Origin: Liolophura sinensis
Taxonomy: Eukaryota > Mollusca > Polyplacophora > Chitonida > Chitonidae
DNA length: 64,000 bases
NCBI RefSeq assembly: GCF_032854445.1
Contig: NC_088304.1
Location: 22,827,704 to 22,891,703 of the forward strand
Reading direction: 5' to 3'
Position numbers and translations under genes: made by a program. Below, piece after piece: positions 60,895 through 64,000 of this stretch. Numbering within the stretch: position 1 is the stretch's first letter; each line of letters begins with the position of its first letter. The notes under the pieces are model-generated. The model ran no database searches, was not told the DNA's origin, and worked only from the letters and a program-made list of their open reading frames with translations.

Positions 60895-62278
60895 GTTTGT
60901 AATTCACGCTTATTTACAGGAACTACGACCCACTGGTCGCCCTATGTATCAAAACATTTCCGTTTGATAACAAAGGCGGAAAGATAATAGTGTTTAAACG
61001 AAGTGAAAAGACAACCTGCAGACATGTGTGATGTTTTGTGTAAGCTAATTCGTTTAGTGTGATCAAAAAGATTTCGGATGAAGTAGGCGTGTAAATTGAA
61101 TAAGGGTAGCGATATATTCGTTAAGTTAATAAAATCCACTGTCTTCAAGTGTTGTATGAGGATAGATAAAGGGTGGTATTAGATAAATGATTTGGTAAAT
61201 AAATTTTTAGGTTAGGGTACACAATAACTTGCTACTGAGGTCGTAAGGATGTTTGATTCCAGGATAAATACATTGGTAATGCCTAAAAGGTTTACAAATA
61301 TATTGGGATCAGAAATTAGGCTGTCGTGGTAGAAAATACCATCTGTTGGGAAGAGGTAAATTGGTTTGTTGATGTTGCAGAAAGTTTTACAACTTCCTAT
61401 TTTTTAAGCATATGTTTACCTTTAGTAGCATCATTTGTCATTCAGGGGGCTGTTTTGCGAAGCTGTTGTGATGTTGCTTCAACTGCAATTCCCTTGTGGA
61501 TGTCGTTTAACTGGAATTCTGTAAGACGAAACAGAAGCTAGAGACCACGTGATCTCCTTAGTAACAAACAGTGTTTGTGAAGAAAACAGTCCCTCCAACG
61601 TTATTGCATGGGAAAATGCCTATTTTTGAATCGCTGACAGCAACTAGGTCTTACTGGTCGCTAGCAGGTGGCAAAAAGTGACCTTTTCCCCCAATGCTTT
61701 TTAGCATTGAACGGCCATTGTGATTTCGACAGATAAGGGTGGTCACGTAACCTCCAACTTCCAACCAGTCTTACAGAATGACACTTGTTATGGATAAGAG
61801 TAACCTAAAACTGCATCGTTAGATTGGGTCATTTCGTGTGACAACTGCCGGTAATTATTATGTATGCATTTAAATAAACTAAACATCTGAAGCTATGCCT
61901 TTGTATGTTTGTATTTGAGAATGCGCACATCCTGGAATTTAACCCCCCTGCGACAGCGTGACCAGCAGACAGTGATTTGAAAGGTGATATGGGAAGCCGT
62001 AAGAGAAATCGGCACCTATGGATTATATTTGGAGAAAGTCATCTGATGAGGATTAGAAACTATATTTTGGATACGAGTCGTTGTAATGTATGTTGTGTTA
62101 ATAACGATTATAGTCAGTATTTTCTCCTAAGTCTCTGTGCAGGTAAAGCTTGATGGCATGATTAAAACTGCAAGTCACAGATATGCAGGGTCACAGACAC
62201 ATCTCACTACATTTCTACACTGTGAGATTTGAATTAAAGTGAAAACGCCTGGTAGCCAGAATGCCTGCTCCTAAAAAC

Positions 62279-62343
62279 ATCAAAATATATGTAGTATATT
62301 CAAGTTAGCTTGCTAACTTGAATATACCACATATATTTTGATG
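62279..62343. repeat. Near-perfect 65-bp palindrome
   Basis: Arms of about 31 bases (CATCAAAATATATGT and TATATTCAAGTTAGC on the left) mirror the right half with one mismatch (A versus G in the middle of the arm), with a 2-3 base centre. There are no longer inverted repeats outside it. Confidence 0.93.
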
Positions 62344-63533
62344 TCCGAGATTACATTTTTAAAAAAAGACAGGAGCTGTAACAAGCTTTATGAAACTGTC
62401 ATCATGCGATACATTATAGCCCTGTAGAACTCACACGTAATTGGACTTGCAGTGGCCTTACGGCACAGTGAGCATTCTGACTAACAGGCGTTTTGGCATG
62501 ATACTTGAGATGTTAGCTGCTGTACATGTGTATGGGGTTCCGACTGACTTTGGTTACCCTTTACCAGGTACTCTTGGTACAGTCAATTTAACCTTGACCA
62601 GTGAGTCCTAGCCACCATCATATGAGTAGAATATGCCCAGTGAAATTGCCTAAGTAAGATGTTATATCATTTGCTGTATGCATTTTATCTTTTATACCTG
62701 CACAAGCTGGTATCTTGTTAAGCAAGTTAGCTGTGGAAACCATTGCTTATATTGTTAAGCTGCAGACATAACATACTTTTACATGTCCAAACTCAACTAA
62801 GTCTGTATCAACATTGTTATCACTACTATAATTTTTATGTTGAAAAAGGATTCAAACCCAGCTACTGACATCTGAAGACTATGTACTGCAATCTTCAACT
62901 TATTCGACTTGTAAAGCACTTTTTTCAGTTAAATTTATGCACTGGATTGAAAGTACTATTTCCTTTGCCAAGAAATGAATTGTTGCTGTTGCTAAAGATT
63001 TAAGCTTCAAAAAACTTGGCAGATTAATCATCTGCACCTCACAGCTCTCTCAGAATATTTTAAAATATTGGTCACAGTGGTGGTTGAAAAGGTTGAAGAA
63101 TCAGGGTATATATACCTATATCTACAACATGGTCACTCTGCCCTTTCTCTCTAATGCTGGATTAAAATCATGTTGTGCTAATAACACCCTCCTGAAATAA
63201 TCAAGAATCTAGGGGGTGATTTTTACTCCTGCATGTTGTCTTGTACAAGTGGTGTGATAATCTCACAGCTGCTCAAAACTCAAAGGCTTGTTAACCATCT
63301 CTATAGAATGAAATAAATCTTGAAAAAATGTACACCTCCTCATCCAACCAGAATAATGAAGCAAAATTCTGTGGTAGGTATTAATTACCGTATTTCTTTT
63401 GTTAGATTTTAAAGCATAGCATTCTGATAAAAACAAATGGCAATGCACTAGCCATGAAACCTGTGGAAAATGTGAGGGAATTTAATTTAATTAAAGTAAT
63501 TTAATTCCTCTTCAAAACAGTATATATTATCAC

Positions 63534-63703
63534 TGCTGACTTCCTCTCCGGCCATAAGTGGGAAGGTCTTACAGCAACCTGCGGATGGTCGTGAGTTTCC
63601 CCTGGGTTCTGTCTGGTTTCCTCCCACCATAATGCTGGCCGCCGTCATATAAGTGAAATATTCTTGAGTACGGCGTAAAACACCAATCAAATAAATAAAT
63701 AAA
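63534..63703 (+). mobile_element. SINE family B, 5' truncated, with 22-bp target-site duplication
   Basis: Begins at 'GACTTCCTCTCCGGCCATAA' and ends in an AATAAATAAA tail. An identical 22-base duplication flanks it at 63512-63533 and 63704-63725 (both begin TCAAAACAGTATATATTATC), so the insertion is young. Confidence 0.9.
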
Positions 63704-64000
63704 TCAAAACAGTATATATTATCACCACTTTAATAAGGCCGATGGCTTCCTCGGTCCAGAGTGGAAACTCACGGTGTTCGCAGCATTCCTAATTATACCC
63801 TGGCCCACAAGTAATCTGTATGTTGTTAGAAACTGCACAGGAAGATGTGAAGGTTCTTAGTTAGTATTCAGCAGAAGATGGATAAATCATGTATGACTGC
63901 CCACTTATTGTAAGATGATGTTGGTATCAGGGGCCAGACTACATATAAGCAGGCTTGGATGGATTCCTCATTGCCAATTTGTTATGTGCATGATTTACAT

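Larger units (their letters stand above)
60895..64000. other. Right-hand non-coding stretch
   Basis: No exon could be supported. It contains the palindrome at 62279-62343, a dispersed repeat near 63010-63105 and the SINE at 63534-63703. It could be the first intron of the candidate gene starting at 60830, or plain intergenic DNA. Confidence 0.4.

Noticed and set aside
61326..61541. 71-codon plus-strand frame after the candidate exon at 60830
   Set aside because: No acceptor and phase fit that I could support, and no family resemblance.

Overview
This 64 kb window is animal nuclear DNA, most likely from a mollusc. It is AT-rich, has long introns with GT/AG boundaries, and carries dozens of short interspersed elements (SINEs) of a type I associate with marine gastropods and bivalves. 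A tRNA-like head ('GGCTCAGTTGGTTAGCGCG') is followed by a conserved body ('GGCCAGCATTATGGTGGGAGG', 'GTTTTACGCCGTACTCAAGA') and a TAAA-repeat tail. The species cannot be named from sequence alone. I see no rRNA, functional tRNA, CRISPR or bacterial operon.

Three protein-coding genes can be reconstructed exon by exon. (1) INO80B, an INO80 chromatin-remodelling subunit, minus strand, about 1989-16174. Eight exons were found and one short exon before the zf-HIT exon was not. (2) A TLCD1/TLCD2-type TLC-domain membrane protein, plus strand, 17998-32245, five exons, 247 residues, complete. (3) A TBC1D10-type Rab GTPase-activating protein, minus strand, 47580-57912, nine exons, about 395 residues, with a single-base frameshift in exon 2. 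A weak candidate first exon of a fourth gene lies at 60830-60894 (+). INO80B and TLCD are head to head (1.8 kb apart). TLCD and TBC1D10 are tail to tail, with about 15 kb of repeat-rich intergenic DNA between them. TBC1D10 and the candidate fourth gene are again head to head. The genes belong to unrelated processes, so this is ordinary animal gene order and not a functional cluster.

Tandem and interspersed repeats fill the rest. There are at least ten tandem arrays: 63 bp at 1.3-2.0 kb, 56-62 bp at 3.9-5.2 kb, 45 bp at 22.5-23.5 kb, 69 bp at 27.7-29.6 kb, 74 bp at 48.4-49.5 kb, 87 bp at 50.8-51.1 kb, 96-99 bp at 52.1-52.5 kb, 52 bp at 53.8 kb, 29 bp at 34.0 kb and others. There are two SINE families, several inverted-repeat (MITE-like) elements, a 241 bp Tc1/mariner-like deletion derivative, and a decayed PIF/Harbinger-like transposase fragment.

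The most striking pattern is that three arrays start exactly at coding-exon edges: the end of the INO80B coding sequence, the 3' splice site of TBC1D10 exon 5 and the 3' splice site of TBC1D10 exon 7. The exon 5 array stays open and in frame with the exon, so it could add repeat-encoded protein by alternative splicing. The 69 bp array grew inside a SINE copy and is open in several frames on both strands. All calls were made by eye from sequence and remembered family features; no alignment or database search was run.
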